The notes beneath the pieces are model-generated. The model had not been told where the DNA came from and ran no database searches. It saw only the letters and a list, made by a program, of their open reading frames with translations. A stretch of DNA of 64,000 nt from Ascidiimonas meishanensis (GTDB lineage: Bacteria; Bacteroidota; Bacteroidia; Flavobacteriales; Flavobacteriaceae). Where the stretch lies: the NCBI RefSeq assembly GCF_037782385.1, contig NZ_JBBEXD010000003.1, positions 62,001 through 126,000 of the forward strand. Direction: 5' to 3'. The stretch's first letter is position 1; each line of letters begins with the position of its first letter. Shown here in pieces: positions 37,003 to 45,157 of the stretch. The position numbers and the translations under genes are program-made.

Positions 37003-37044
37003 TTTTCTTTACGTTCGCCCTTGTGCGTGCAAAGAAAATGAAAG
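37003..37044. repeat. Dispersed palindromic repeat, copy 2
   Basis: TTTTCTTT ... GCAAAGAAAATGAAAG frames a GC-richer centre, as in the copy at 22922-22970. It lies in a 326-base gap (36924-37249) in which no gene was recognised. Confidence 0.45.
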
Positions 37045-37249
37045 TAATAATCTAAAAATTTTGAAATTATATTTTGTATAGTACTCGCGTTAGGTTAGCT
37101 TTTTTAACTAAAGAAGTATGAGTTTGCCCTGTAAATTTAATTTTTTAAAACAACTTTTTTGTGTATTTTTAAAATGATCATCTGAATGGTAGATCACTAT
37201 AGATTCATTTTAATAGAGAAATATTCTATTTGAACATACTTTAATTATT

Positions 37250-37999
37250 ATGCAAAATTCTGAAGACACTTCATCAACAAATCCCGAAACACTCTCTCGA
37301 GAGCTATTAAATCAACCAAACGTTCAAGAAGTGTTTAGAGAGGCAATAGAGCAAGAAAATCCGGGTATTTTAGAAAACCTATTAACGGTAATCTCCCAAG
37401 GGATTGCAAACTTGACAAATCTTGATGCTCTCAATCCTAATAATCAATTGACAGAATTACCCGAAGGAATTGGTGACCTAAGAAATATTGGTGCACTGGA
37501 TATTGATATTGCTGATAATCAATTGGCGCAATTACCCGAAGCGATTGAAGACCTAGTAGGTATTGATATTTTGGGTCCTAATGAACCATTTATAATGGAC
37601 CTTCAGTTTGATTCTGATGTGCAAAAAAAATTGAACCCCGAGCAAAAACAGGAAATAAAAGAGGCTTATGATCAATTGACAGAAAAAAGAAACTTAAAAG
37701 AAGTTATAGCAGGATTAGAAGCCAATAGTAACGAAGGTATAGAATTTAAAGAAAAAGTTCTTGGTATAGTTTTAAGTGAACATTTTACACCAAAAAATAA
37801 CAAGAGGATTTTATCTTCACCCAATAACCAAGGTCAGCAGAATGTTGCGCAAAATACGAGCGTAAATAATCCATCAATTGACGCCCTACAAACTCCTTTA
37901 AATATAAGTAAACGCAATGATACGGCACCTACGGCTGGGGCAAATGATTCTGATAAAAAGGAAATTAGTAAGAAGAATAAAAGAGGAAAAAGCCTTTGA
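37250..37999 (+). CDS. Leucine-rich-repeat fragment protein
   Basis: A 249-residue protein without signal peptide. Around residues 60-105 there are two degenerate LRR units of the NQLTELPEGIGDL type (NNQLTELPEGIGDLRN and DNQLAQLPEAIEDL). A helical, charged stretch follows (KKLNPEQKQEIKEAYDQL), then a Ser/Asn-rich, lysine-ending tail. Two repeats are too few for a stable solenoid, so this may be the shrunken remnant of a longer LRR protein. The next small frame starts on its stop codon. Confidence 0.5.
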   Translation: MQNSEDTSSTNPETLSRELLNQPNVQEVFREAIEQENPGILENLLTVISQGIANLTNLDALNPNNQLTELPEGIGDLRNIGALDIDIADNQLAQLPEAIEDLVGIDILGPNEPFIMDLQFDSDVQKKLNPEQKQEIKEAYDQLTEKRNLKEVIAGLEANSNEGIEFKEKVLGIVLSEHFTPKNNKRILSSPNNQGQQNVAQNTSVNNPSIDALQTPLNISKRNDTAPTAGANDSDKKEISKKNKRGKSL

Positions 38000-38208
38000 A
38001 AAATGGAGTAACATCATCGGGGGCAATTTTAATAATGGGTATTTTGATCATAGCTACCAAACGTATAATAAGGAATTTTGATGGGCTCCTGTCTCCTTAT
38101 TTGCTTAGAAGTAACCAGACCGTAAAAAGAAGCAGTAATAAACAAATACAAAAAGAAAATGAGTGTAAAAAGAATTGTTCTATAAGAATCAATCTAATTT
38201 TTCAGTGA
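37996..38208 (+). CDS. Possible small membrane protein coupled to LRR fragment
   Basis: A 70-residue frame whose TTG start overlaps the stop of the previous gene (TTGA). It encodes one hydrophobic segment (GAILIMGILIIATKRII) followed by a basic tail. The 3' end overlaps the convergent gpsA gene by 20 bases. The TTG start and lack of a recognised family make it doubtful. Confidence 0.3.
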   Translation: MKNGVTSSGAILIMGILIIATKRIIRNFDGLLSPYLLRSNQTVKRSSNKQIQKENECKKNCSIRINLIFQ

Positions 38209-39190
38209 GTTTTTTAAAAACTGTTTTCGCCTCCTTGCCTTCATATAAGACTTGGTAGACTGCATCAATAATAGGGGTCTTTGTTTTTCTCTTTTGTTTT
38301 TCGGTAATAAGATGTGCACTTTTAGTCGCATAATAACCTTCAGCCACCATATTCATTTCCATCATCGCACTTTTCACGGTATATCCTTTTCCTATCATAT
38401 TGCCAAACATCCTATTTCGGCTAAAAACCGAATAACCTGTTACCAACAAATCACCCAAATAGGCAGAATTGTTGATATTACGTTTCATTTTATGAATCCG
38501 TTTTATAAAGCGCCTCATTTCACGAATGGCATTACTCATTAACACACTTTGAAAATTATCTCCATAACCAAGACCGTGCGCTATACCTGCGGCAATAGCA
38601 TAAATATTCTTTAATACGGCGGCATATTCTGTGCCTATAATATCATCTGTAGTTTTTGTATTGATATAGTGGTTTTGAAGCCTGTCTGCCATAATTTGTG
38701 CCTTTTTATCATCTGCACAGGCAATCGTTAAATAAGACAAACGCTCTAACGCCACTTCTTCTGCATGGCAAGGTCCTGTAATAACCCCAATATTCTCCAA
38801 AGGAATATCGTATTGTTTATGGAAATACTCCCCCACAATGAGGCCGGTTTCTGGAATAATCCCTTTAATAGCAGAGAAAATCACCTTGTCTTGAATAGAA
38901 ACCGTGAGTTTTTTTAATTCTTCATGTAAAAATGCAGAGGGAATGGCAAAAATTAAATAATCTGCCCATTCGGCAATTTCATTGATATCGTTACTGAGTT
39001 TTAACTGCTCTGTACGAAATTCTACCGAGCTTAAATAATTGGGATTGTGTTTGGCATTTAAAATATGTTCTTTCGCGTAAACACTTCGCATATACCAGCC
39101 AATTTCATCCAGATTAGAAGTGAGCATCTTAACAATGGCGGTAGCCCAGCTACCACCACCTACTACAGCAAATTTTAAAGGTGAACTCAT
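38189..39190 (-). CDS. gpsA: NAD(P)-dependent glycerol-3-phosphate dehydrogenase
   Basis: Reduces dihydroxyacetone phosphate to sn-glycerol 3-phosphate for phospholipid synthesis. The 333-residue protein has the Rossmann motif VVGGGSWATAIVKML near its start, ISAIKGIIPETGLIVGEY, the GPCHAEEVALERLS segment, the catalytic Lys in TEYAAVLKNIYAIAAGI, and GYGDNFQSVLMSNAIREM. Cytosolic. It runs opposite to glpD, which uses the product catabolically. Single gene. Confidence 0.96.
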   Translation of the reverse strand: MSSPLKFAVVGGGSWATAIVKMLTSNLDEIGWYMRSVYAKEHILNAKHNPNYLSSVEFRTEQLKLSNDINEIAEWADYLIFAIPSAFLHEELKKLTVSIQDKVIFSAIKGIIPETGLIVGEYFHKQYDIPLENIGVITGPCHAEEVALERLSYLTIACADDKKAQIMADRLQNHYINTKTTDDIIGTEYAAVLKNIYAIAAGIAHGLGYGDNFQSVLMSNAIREMRRFIKRIHKMKRNINNSAYLGDLLVTGYSVFSRNRMFGNMIGKGYTVKSAMMEMNMVAEGYYATKSAHLITEKQKRKTKTPIIDAVYQVLYEGKEAKTVFKKLTEKLD

Positions 39191-39317
39191 AAAGTGTTTG
39201 TTGGTTTTTCAAAAGTAATCAAAAAATAGTCTAAAACATGGAGTGCTGATTATCAGCATTTTAAATTTTTGGCATGGTGCTTGTTTATAGATAATTGTAA
39301 TTTAAAATGGTAGGCTT

Positions 39318-40253
39318 ATGAAAGCACTTAGACTCTTATTCGGAACTTTAGTATTGGGAATGTTTTTAGTTTCCTGTGAAGCGGACATCATTATTGCAGA
39401 TGATTTTATTGATGAACCCGGCCTTAGCCTGAATCAGTTATTAACCTCTCATGATGTATGGTATGTAGATATCAATCGTACTACCGGTAGTGGAGAGGTG
39501 CCTTTTTTACAAAAAGCGTTTACCGTGAGTTTTGACTTTGGGGTACTAACCGCAAACAATAATTTAGTAGGTTTTGGAAATACGGGCAATGGATTTGGAA
39601 TAGATGTGGGTAATTATGATGCCTACGGAAGCACCTTAGATATAGATCACGATGCAGATGGTTTCTGGCGATTGGAAGTGATCCAGTTAAACTCAAGAGA
39701 AATAAGATTGTATCACAGAGCGTCTAATACCTCTTATTACCTAGAAGGGTATCAAATCAATAACTTTGATTACGACAGGTTGTTCTATGAAAACATTCAA
39801 TATTTTTTACAAGAATACCAAGCATGGGAGAAAACCTATACCAGTGATTTTGGAGCCCTTAATGAATTTGATGAAGAAACATTTTTACAGTTCTTTTCTA
39901 ATACCAATGCAGAGATATTTAGATCTTCTATAGATGAGAATGGCACGAGAATTGCTAATATAGTTTGGGACTATGAAGGGTTGTATGAGGTGTTTAATGT
40001 GCAGGGCGATAATACCGTAAAAACTTTAACACTAGATTATGACTTCCTAGGCAATGATTATTTTGAATTGACCGTTATAGATGACAGAACCATAGAATTG
40101 TTCCATCCAGATTCAGGAACCATCTATGAATTTAGAGGAAGAGGATATACTCAGTTCTTAAAAGGAGAGCAGCCTAAGAAACGTAAAAAGCAAGCATTGC
40201 GAACTATGAATGTGGAAAGAAAAAGCGAACGTAAAAGCGTAAAAATAAAATAA
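39318..40253 (+). CDS. Flavobacterial lipoprotein, function unknown
   Basis: A 311-residue lipoprotein with signal LVLGMFLVSCEADIIIADDF (lipobox Cys near residue 20). The mature protein is acidic and beta-rich, with two parallel blocks each starting from a tryptophan/Asp-rich strand (VSFDFGVLTANNNLVGFG and IVWDYEGLYEVFNVQG), suggesting an internal duplication of a lipocalin-like unit. The C-terminus is strongly basic (KKRKKQALRT). Similar proteins occur in flavobacteria as uncharacterised lipoproteins. Monocistronic with a strong terminator. Confidence 0.7.
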   Translation: MKALRLLFGTLVLGMFLVSCEADIIIADDFIDEPGLSLNQLLTSHDVWYVDINRTTGSGEVPFLQKAFTVSFDFGVLTANNNLVGFGNTGNGFGIDVGNYDAYGSTLDIDHDADGFWRLEVIQLNSREIRLYHRASNTSYYLEGYQINNFDYDRLFYENIQYFLQEYQAWEKTYTSDFGALNEFDEETFLQFFSNTNAEIFRSSIDENGTRIANIVWDYEGLYEVFNVQGDNTVKTLTLDYDFLGNDYFELTVIDDRTIELFHPDSGTIYEFRGRGYTQFLKGEQPKKRKKQALRTMNVERKSERKSVKIK

Positions 40254-40288
40254 AGAAATAAAGATTTTTTGGTTGGTTATTTAGTTTG

Positions 40289-40329
40289 GAAACCGCCCTT
40301 AAGCGAAAGCGAGAGGGCGGTTTCTTTTT
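40289..40329 (+). terminator. Rho-independent terminator after lipoprotein gene
   Basis: Perfect 11-bp stem GAAACCGCCCT / AGGGCGGTTTC (40289-40299 with 40314-40324) followed by five T's. Confidence 0.9.
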
Positions 40330-40461
40330 GAAGGCTTTTAAGGAATAGTAATTTGGTTGTAATGCAGCTTAAAAGAGGGAGGGGCATCAATCACTTTTTC
40401 ATTTCTGGTTAAAATGAATAAAGATAGTAGCAGTAAAGGTTATATGACGTACCATACTGTA

Positions 40462-40493
40462 TTGTTTTTATGTACGCAAATAGATTATATTTG
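40462..40493 (+). promoter_or_regulatory. Promoter for the TIR/deoxyribosyltransferase-like gene
   Basis: TTG at 40462-40464 and TATATTTG at 40486-40493 are separated by 21 bases, matching Bacteroidota -33/-7 spacing. They lie about 70 bases before the ATG at 40564. The rest of the 310-base gap (40254-40563) shows only the terminator of the previous gene. Confidence 0.5.
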
Positions 40494-40563
40494 AAAGAGA
40501 AATAAACACAATGAAGTGCGTATATTAAGTAGTTGTAAATAATTTAAAAAACGAAGAAAATTA

Positions 40564-41442
40564 ATGTTTCCATTCCATTTTAAAAATTTTGTAGGAAATC
40601 TGGATATTCAATATCCAAATTATGATGGAATACCAAATGACAGTCCTGTATTCATATTTTACAAAGAAAATTCGGATTTAAGTAAACACGAAATATTGAG
40701 ACGATTCTATAGAATTCTTCAAGACAACAATATTTCATATTTACGACCAGCTAAAAATTTAACAGGAGAATGGATATTTAATTTAAAAGAGTTTAGACAT
40801 TCGTATGACTGTCTTAAAGATGTAGAATATTTACAAGGTTCAATAACCATCGAACCAGAATATTTCAGAAAAATAAACGACAGTGAATATGATGACGAGG
40901 ACTTAATAGAAGAAACATCTATAAAAATATCGGTTTATAAGGAAGATTTGACATTATTAAAAAGTAATCAACCAACAATAAGTGATGAACTTTCTTTATC
41001 GTTAAAGAGGTTTAGAAAGGACTATCCAATTACAGAAAAATGTGGGTTTTTAATGATGAAATTTGAGGATTCAAAAATCCAAAAGGAAATAATAGATGTA
41101 TTAAAATCTCATCTTTCTGAAAAGGGAATAACCTTGTTGAGAGCAGATGATAAATGGTATGCAGATGACCTTTTTGAAAATATAAAGACTTATATGCAAG
41201 GATGTTCTTTTGGGATTGCATTATTTGACAGAATAAACACAGATGAATTTAATCCAAATGTGTCGCTTGAAATTGGGTATATGATGGCTTTGAACAAACC
41301 AGTCTTATTACTAAAAGATAAAACCCTAAAATCATTACAAACTGATTTAGTTGGGAAATTATATCATCAATTTGATTTTCAATATCCAGAAAAAACAATT
41401 CCTATAGTATTGGATAAATGGATATCGGATAAAGAAATATAA
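40564..41442 (+). CDS. TIR/nucleoside-deoxyribosyltransferase-fold protein, possible defence effector
   Basis: A 292-residue cytosolic protein in two parts. Residues 1-150 are an unrecognised, charged domain. Residues 159-290 form a Rossmann-like fold beginning EKCGFLMMKFED, with SFGIALFDR and then NPNVSLEIGYMMALNKPVLLL, where Glu236 sits at the catalytic position of deoxyribosyltransferase/TIR-type NAD or nucleotide hydrolases. The DNA is more A/T rich than the flanks and the gene sits beside transposase relics and attC-like sequence, all pointing to recent transfer. A defence role is an inference; no sensor partner lies beside it. Confidence 0.55.
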   Translation: MFPFHFKNFVGNLDIQYPNYDGIPNDSPVFIFYKENSDLSKHEILRRFYRILQDNNISYLRPAKNLTGEWIFNLKEFRHSYDCLKDVEYLQGSITIEPEYFRKINDSEYDDEDLIEETSIKISVYKEDLTLLKSNQPTISDELSLSLKRFRKDYPITEKCGFLMMKFEDSKIQKEIIDVLKSHLSEKGITLLRADDKWYADDLFENIKTYMQGCSFGIALFDRINTDEFNPNVSLEIGYMMALNKPVLLLKDKTLKSLQTDLVGKLYHQFDFQYPEKTIPIVLDKWISDKEI

Positions 41443-41449
41443 AAAAACT

Positions 41450-42120
41450 GTGTACAACAAAGAACTGAGTTAAAAAACAAGCAGTTTTTTTATTTTAAAC
41501 AGGTTTTGAGAGTGCAAAATTTAAGTCCATTAAAAGGAATGTATTTATAGGGTATAAAGTTGTTTTTCAGATTAAAATAAAAGCGGTACTTTTCGCCCTG
41601 CTTTTCACCTTATTTTGTGTGAACTTCAGATACTTCTTGAGACTTGCCCTGAGCATTTTGTCGAAAGGTTATAAGCAATTGCGGATAGGTACATACACTC
41701 ATTAGCCTGCTGAATGTCCAGAGTGTTGATCTTATTTAACCCCATAAATTGGATTAAATTTCCAAAAACAGGTTTTACCTCGCTTTGTCGTTTCCCTTTC
41801 ATATATCGCCTTTGCAACTACTCTTATATTGTTACGTTCATACCGCTCACGGGAATAGGTGACGCTAAACTTTTCTCCTGAGTACTCTTACCCAAACATT
41901 GAAGTTTTAAAGGGCAAATTAAAACCCTCAGAAAAATCTTTAGCAGCGTAAAAACTCTTCTAATTCCAGTAAAAAAAGGTAGAAAATCAATTCTTAGATT
42001 TTTTGAACCAAGACATATACAACCGCTAAAATTTAGCGTTTTCTCACAAGCAAAAGTAGAAATACGTATTTTTAATCCAAATTCAGGGTATTTTTGAGAC
42101 CAACTGCCGTTATGCACAAT
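41450..42120. other. Noncoding stretch with possible split attC-like site
   Basis: This region after the TIR-like gene starts with TGTGTACAACA (about 41451-41462) and ends with CTGCCGTTATGCACA (42105-42119). The reverse complement of the second begins TGTGCATAACG, so the two could be arms of one attC-like hairpin, now separated by about 650 bases that hold the IS1182-like relic. A CTTGCCCTGAGC...TTTGTCGAAAGG dispersed repeat lies at 41641-41668 and a 12-bp palindrome AAATACGTATTT at 42060-42071, upstream of the OmpA gene. Speculative. Confidence 0.25.
41626..42000 (-). pseudogene. Decayed IS1182-family-like transposase, C-terminal part
   Basis: On the minus strand, pieces of a transposase C-terminus run through three frames. 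From about 41960 FYAAKDFSEG is followed, after a shift, by CPLKLQCLGKSTQEK, then after another shift KFSVTYSREXYERNNIRVVAK (X = R), and finally RRYMKGKRQSEVKPVFG ... INTLDIQQANECMYLSAIAYNL, ending at 41626. The order (CPL...C block, YERN, MKxKRQSxVxPVFG, AxAYNL) is that of IS1182-type DDE transposases. No intact inverted repeats were found. A non-functional relic. Confidence 0.7.
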
Positions 42121-42129
42121 ATTAGAACT

Positions 42130-43491
42130 ATGAGAATAAAACTCCTTTCGATAAGCATTATACTTCTATTTCATACCCATTTTCTTTTTGCCTTGCATCC
42201 TTTAACACATGATTCCTATAATGGTCAAGACATTTCAATACGCATTCTTACTAAAGACATTAAAGCTGGTCAAGCATTCCAAGTAAATGTAAATGGTGCG
42301 GCCAAGATGAATGAACGCGCTTGGCTAGGCATTTTCAAACCCAATTTGAATCAAAAAGATCCTTCTGGTTATAATTCTTATATATATGTGAGAGATCAAA
42401 AAAGTGATGAAATTGAAATGACTGCTCCGGTAGAATTAGGAGAATATGAATTAAGACTATATTCGGCCGACCCAGGAGATTTCGTGAAAGCTATAAAATT
42501 TAATGTGACAGCGGTAAAGCCCAATCAATACACAATTACAATCCTTACCGATAAAATAAAACCTTCTCAAGAATTTAAGGTCAATATTACAACAACATAT
42601 AAAATGGATTCACGCTCATGGCTGGGAATATTTGAATCGGATAAAAACGTATCAAGTCCTAACGGTTATAATTCTTATGAATATATTACAGAACCATATA
42701 ATAGCAACCTTACCTTTACAGCACCCGATACGCCTGGCAATTATACATTGAGGTTTTACTCAGCCGATCCTGGAGAGCTAATAACAGAAATACCATTTAG
42801 AACCGGTCAACCCAACTTACCTGGAATAGCTTTTACCTTAAATAAAAAAGCGTATGACCCAGAAGAAGAAATTATTGTAAACTATGTTGGTCATGAAGAT
42901 TTAGCAGAAAGTGCATGGATAGGCTTGTTTAAGAATGAAAAAGAAATAAAAACATACACTAAGTATTTTGATTACCATTATCTACAACCAAAACTAAAAG
43001 GGCAATTAAAGTTTAGTGCTCCTTCTACCAAAGGACAATATCTAGCAAAAATGTTTTATGCCGAAACAGGGCCAGAACTACTAGTACCAATTTCATTTAC
43101 TGTTACTTCATCTTTAGATAATGTAACTATCAAAAAATCCTTAAATAAAACAGGTAAAATTATACTTTATGGAATATATTTTGACACTAACAAAAGTAAA
43201 ATTAAAGAAGAGTCCTATCCTTTAATAAAAGAAATTGCAAAAATGCTAAACGCTGACCCTTCCATTAAAATCCGTATAGAAGGTCATACTGATTCACAAG
43301 GGGATGATAATTACAACCAAAGTTTGTCGCAAGAAAGAGCTGAAGCAGTAGTAAAAGTACTCACCACGAATTATGGTGTAAAAAAAGTACAACTTGAATC
43401 TAGTGGGTATGGAGAAACTAAACCTATAGAGACCAATAATACTGTTGATGGAAGAGCAAAAAATAGACGAGTAGAATTAATAAAAATATAA
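42130..43491 (+). CDS. OmpA-family protein with three N-terminal repeats
   Basis: A 453-residue envelope protein. A signal peptide (to about residue 22) precedes three related beta-domains of about 92 residues; the second and third lines of each unit share WLGIF, GYNSY and LRFYSADPGE. A C-terminal OmpA/MotB domain (about 345-453) follows: LYGIYFDTNKSKIKEESYPL, IRIEGHTDSQGDDNYNQSLS, then RAEAVVKVL and GRAKNRRVELI, which bind peptidoglycan. There is no beta-barrel segment. The ATG at 42130 is chosen over an upstream frame because it starts the signal peptide. An attC-like hairpin begins 4 bases after its stop, as in a gene cassette. Confidence 0.85.
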   Translation: MRIKLLSISIILLFHTHFLFALHPLTHDSYNGQDISIRILTKDIKAGQAFQVNVNGAAKMNERAWLGIFKPNLNQKDPSGYNSYIYVRDQKSDEIEMTAPVELGEYELRLYSADPGDFVKAIKFNVTAVKPNQYTITILTDKIKPSQEFKVNITTTYKMDSRSWLGIFESDKNVSSPNGYNSYEYITEPYNSNLTFTAPDTPGNYTLRFYSADPGELITEIPFRTGQPNLPGIAFTLNKKAYDPEEEIIVNYVGHEDLAESAWIGLFKNEKEIKTYTKYFDYHYLQPKLKGQLKFSAPSTKGQYLAKMFYAETGPELLVPISFTVTSSLDNVTIKKSLNKTGKIILYGIYFDTNKSKIKEESYPLIKEIAKMLNADPSIKIRIEGHTDSQGDDNYNQSLSQERAEAVVKVLTTNYGVKKVQLESSGYGETKPIETNNTVDGRAKNRRVELIKI

Positions 43492-43494
43492 AAA

Positions 43495-43567
43495 GTGTAT
43501 AACAGTTTGTATAATGCGTATGCACCCTGCGGGATGCAAACGCAACATACAAGAGCCGTTAGGCGTT
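43495..43567 (+). repeat. attC-like recombination-site hairpin
   Basis: Outer boxes TATAAC (43499-43504) and GTTAGGC (43558-43564, matching GTTRRRY) flank an imperfect palindrome: TTGTAT-TGCGT-TGCA-CCC on the left pairs with GGG-TGCA-ACGCA-ATACAA on the right, with mismatches between blocks and one extra base in one arm, around a TGC loop. Bulged bases and conserved ends are what integron attC sites have. It begins just after the OmpA stop and ends 18 bases before the next gene. No integrase gene is in the window. Confidence 0.5.
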
Positions 43568-43581
43568 ATTTAACAGAAAGC

Positions 43582-43866
43582 ATGAAAAACAAAACTATTA
43601 AGGGAATAACTTTATTATTATTTTTTACACTAATCATTGTTTTTGTAATGTACAGAACTAGCTATTTTACAAATAAAGAGGCTGTCAATACAAATAGTTC
43701 AGACAGTCACACCGAAAATATCCAAACAGACACCATACTTCCTGTAGATTCAACATTAACGTATAAGCCTATTATTTCCAGCTCAAAATCTGTGATTATT
43801 TTTAACCCAGAAGTTTTTAATTCCACTGAAATAGATTCAACTCTATTAGATTCCATAAAACAATAA
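43582..43866 (+). CDS. Small single-helix membrane protein
   Basis: A 94-residue protein with one N-terminal membrane helix (GITLLLFFTLIIVFVMY) and a Ser/Thr/Asp-rich outside tail (SSDSHTENIQTD, STEIDSTLLDSI). The ATG at 43582 lies 18 bases after the attC-like site; an upstream reading from 43495 would translate through that site and is rejected. Its stop overlaps the next ATG by 1 base (TAATG), coupling it to the hydroxylase gene. Function unknown. Confidence 0.6.
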   Translation: MKNKTIKGITLLLFFTLIIVFVMYRTSYFTNKEAVNTNSSDSHTENIQTDTILPVDSTLTYKPIISSSKSVIIFNPEVFNSTEIDSTLLDSIKQ

Positions 43867-44699
43867 TGACTGAAAATGAAATATTTAAAATAATGGAAGC
43901 TACGGTAGTTAGTTTTATTTTTCTAATGGCAGTTTTTGTCCCAATGGAAAAGGTGTTCCCTGCAAAAAAAAGTCAAAAATTTTTTAGATCAAAATGGGTA
44001 CTGGATTTCTGTTTTTTTGTGGGACAATACCTTATTTGGAGTGGATTGATTTTATGGACACTCAATAATTTTGCAGACTTTTTAACATCAATTATTCCAA
44101 ATTCATTTCAATCAAAAGTTGGGAATCAACCATACTTATTACAAGTTTTAGAAGTTTTAATTTTAAGTGACTTTCTAATTTATTGGGGACACAGGTTACA
44201 GCACCATGTTGATTTTTTATGGAGATTTCATAAAGTTCACCATAGTGCAGAAAGTTTAGATTGGTTAGCAGCACATAGAGAACATCCTATTGATTCAATC
44301 TACACTATTGGTCTAATAAATTTACCAGCATTTATAATGGGATTTCCACTAGAATCAATAGCCGGCATAATTGCTTTTCGTGGAATATGGGCAATTTATA
44401 TTCATTCAAACGTAAGAGTGCCACATGGTCCTATAAAAATATTAATTGGAGCTCCTGAGCTGCACCATTGGCATCATGACTTAGATAGAAGAGCTGGTAA
44501 TTATGCAAACATTTCTCCCATTATGGATGTGATATTTGGCACCTATAAATGTCCTGATAAAGAACCAGAAAAGTTTGGAATAAGAGAAGAAATACCCAGT
44601 TCATATCTGGGACAACTTTTGGAGCCATTATTGCCAAAACGAATTTGGAATAAATTAAAAACAAACGCCCCACAAAGTAGTGTGATAAAAAACGAGTAA
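43866..44699 (+). CDS. Sterol desaturase/fatty acid hydroxylase superfamily protein
   Basis: Membrane di-iron hydroxylase of 277 residues with several hydrophobic segments. The histidine boxes are HRLQHHVDFLWRFHKVHHS (HxxxH and HxxHH, about 118-137), AAHREHPID and ELHHWHHDLDR (about 199-209), as required for the di-iron centre. It would hydroxylate or desaturate a lipid or carotenoid. It forms a coupled pair with the small membrane protein before it, apparently as the content of one cassette-like unit. Confidence 0.9.
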   Translation: MTENEIFKIMEATVVSFIFLMAVFVPMEKVFPAKKSQKFFRSKWVLDFCFFVGQYLIWSGLILWTLNNFADFLTSIIPNSFQSKVGNQPYLLQVLEVLILSDFLIYWGHRLQHHVDFLWRFHKVHHSAESLDWLAAHREHPIDSIYTIGLINLPAFIMGFPLESIAGIIAFRGIWAIYIHSNVRVPHGPIKILIGAPELHHWHHDLDRRAGNYANISPIMDVIFGTYKCPDKEPEKFGIREEIPSSYLGQLLEPLLPKRIWNKLKTNAPQSSVIKNE

Positions 44700-44712
44700 A
44701 CATCTCTTAATT

Positions 44713-44862
44713 TCAAGCTAAAGTATTTTTATAAGAATGATTATTTATGAATCCTGATTTGGCAATGGCAAAGGCCAGTTTTTTGCGCTTTCCTTGGGCT
44801 AGTATACGCTTATAAAGATTTCTATACCTTGTAGTATTTACAGGCGTTAAAACTACAGCTAA
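44713..44862 (-). pseudogene. IS110-like transposase C-terminal relic
   Basis: On the minus strand about 47 codons ending at a TGA (44713-44715) read NTTRYRNLYKRILAQGKRKK then LAFAIAKSGFINN and YKNTLA. This resembles the end of Bacteroidota IS110-family transposases, with a deletion where a LIAVANKLLKQ-like block is expected. Only the tail survives; no start or terminal sequence is visible. Confidence 0.5.
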
Positions 44863-45006
44863 TAACTAAATCCTTTATTTTATAAGGTATACTTTACACC
44901 CTTTTGTCTTCTTAGCTTCCAAATATCTTTAAGAACGCTTAGAAATCAAATTTGTAAAAAAGCACCGCAGCTTCTACTCAAAACCTCAAGAGGTTTGTAT
45001 GCAAAG

Positions 45007-45059
45007 TTGCGGAGGTTTAGGTCTTGACATGCGGAGGTTTTCACTGTTACCTCCGCATG
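45007..45059. repeat. TGCGGAGGT repeat and perfect 11-bp inverted repeat
   Basis: CATGCGGAGGT (45028-45038) is the exact reverse complement of ACCTCCGCATG (45049-45059), and a third partial copy TTGCGGAGGTTT lies at 45007-45018. This is inside the 763-base gap 44700-45462, which carries no recognised gene other than the IS110-like relic. Confidence 0.6.
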
Positions 45060-45157
45060 TTTCACCAAAAAGACCCAAAAAAGGAGTTTTTGAGTCGTTT
45101 TTGTAATGGTAGTTTGTTTTGTTTGTAAAGTATAGTTTACATTGAAAGTGTAGTTGA

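Noticed and set aside
43495..43581. N-terminal extension of the 94-residue membrane protein
   Set aside because: It would translate through the attC-like hairpin; the ATG at 43582 gives a sensible membrane helix at the start.
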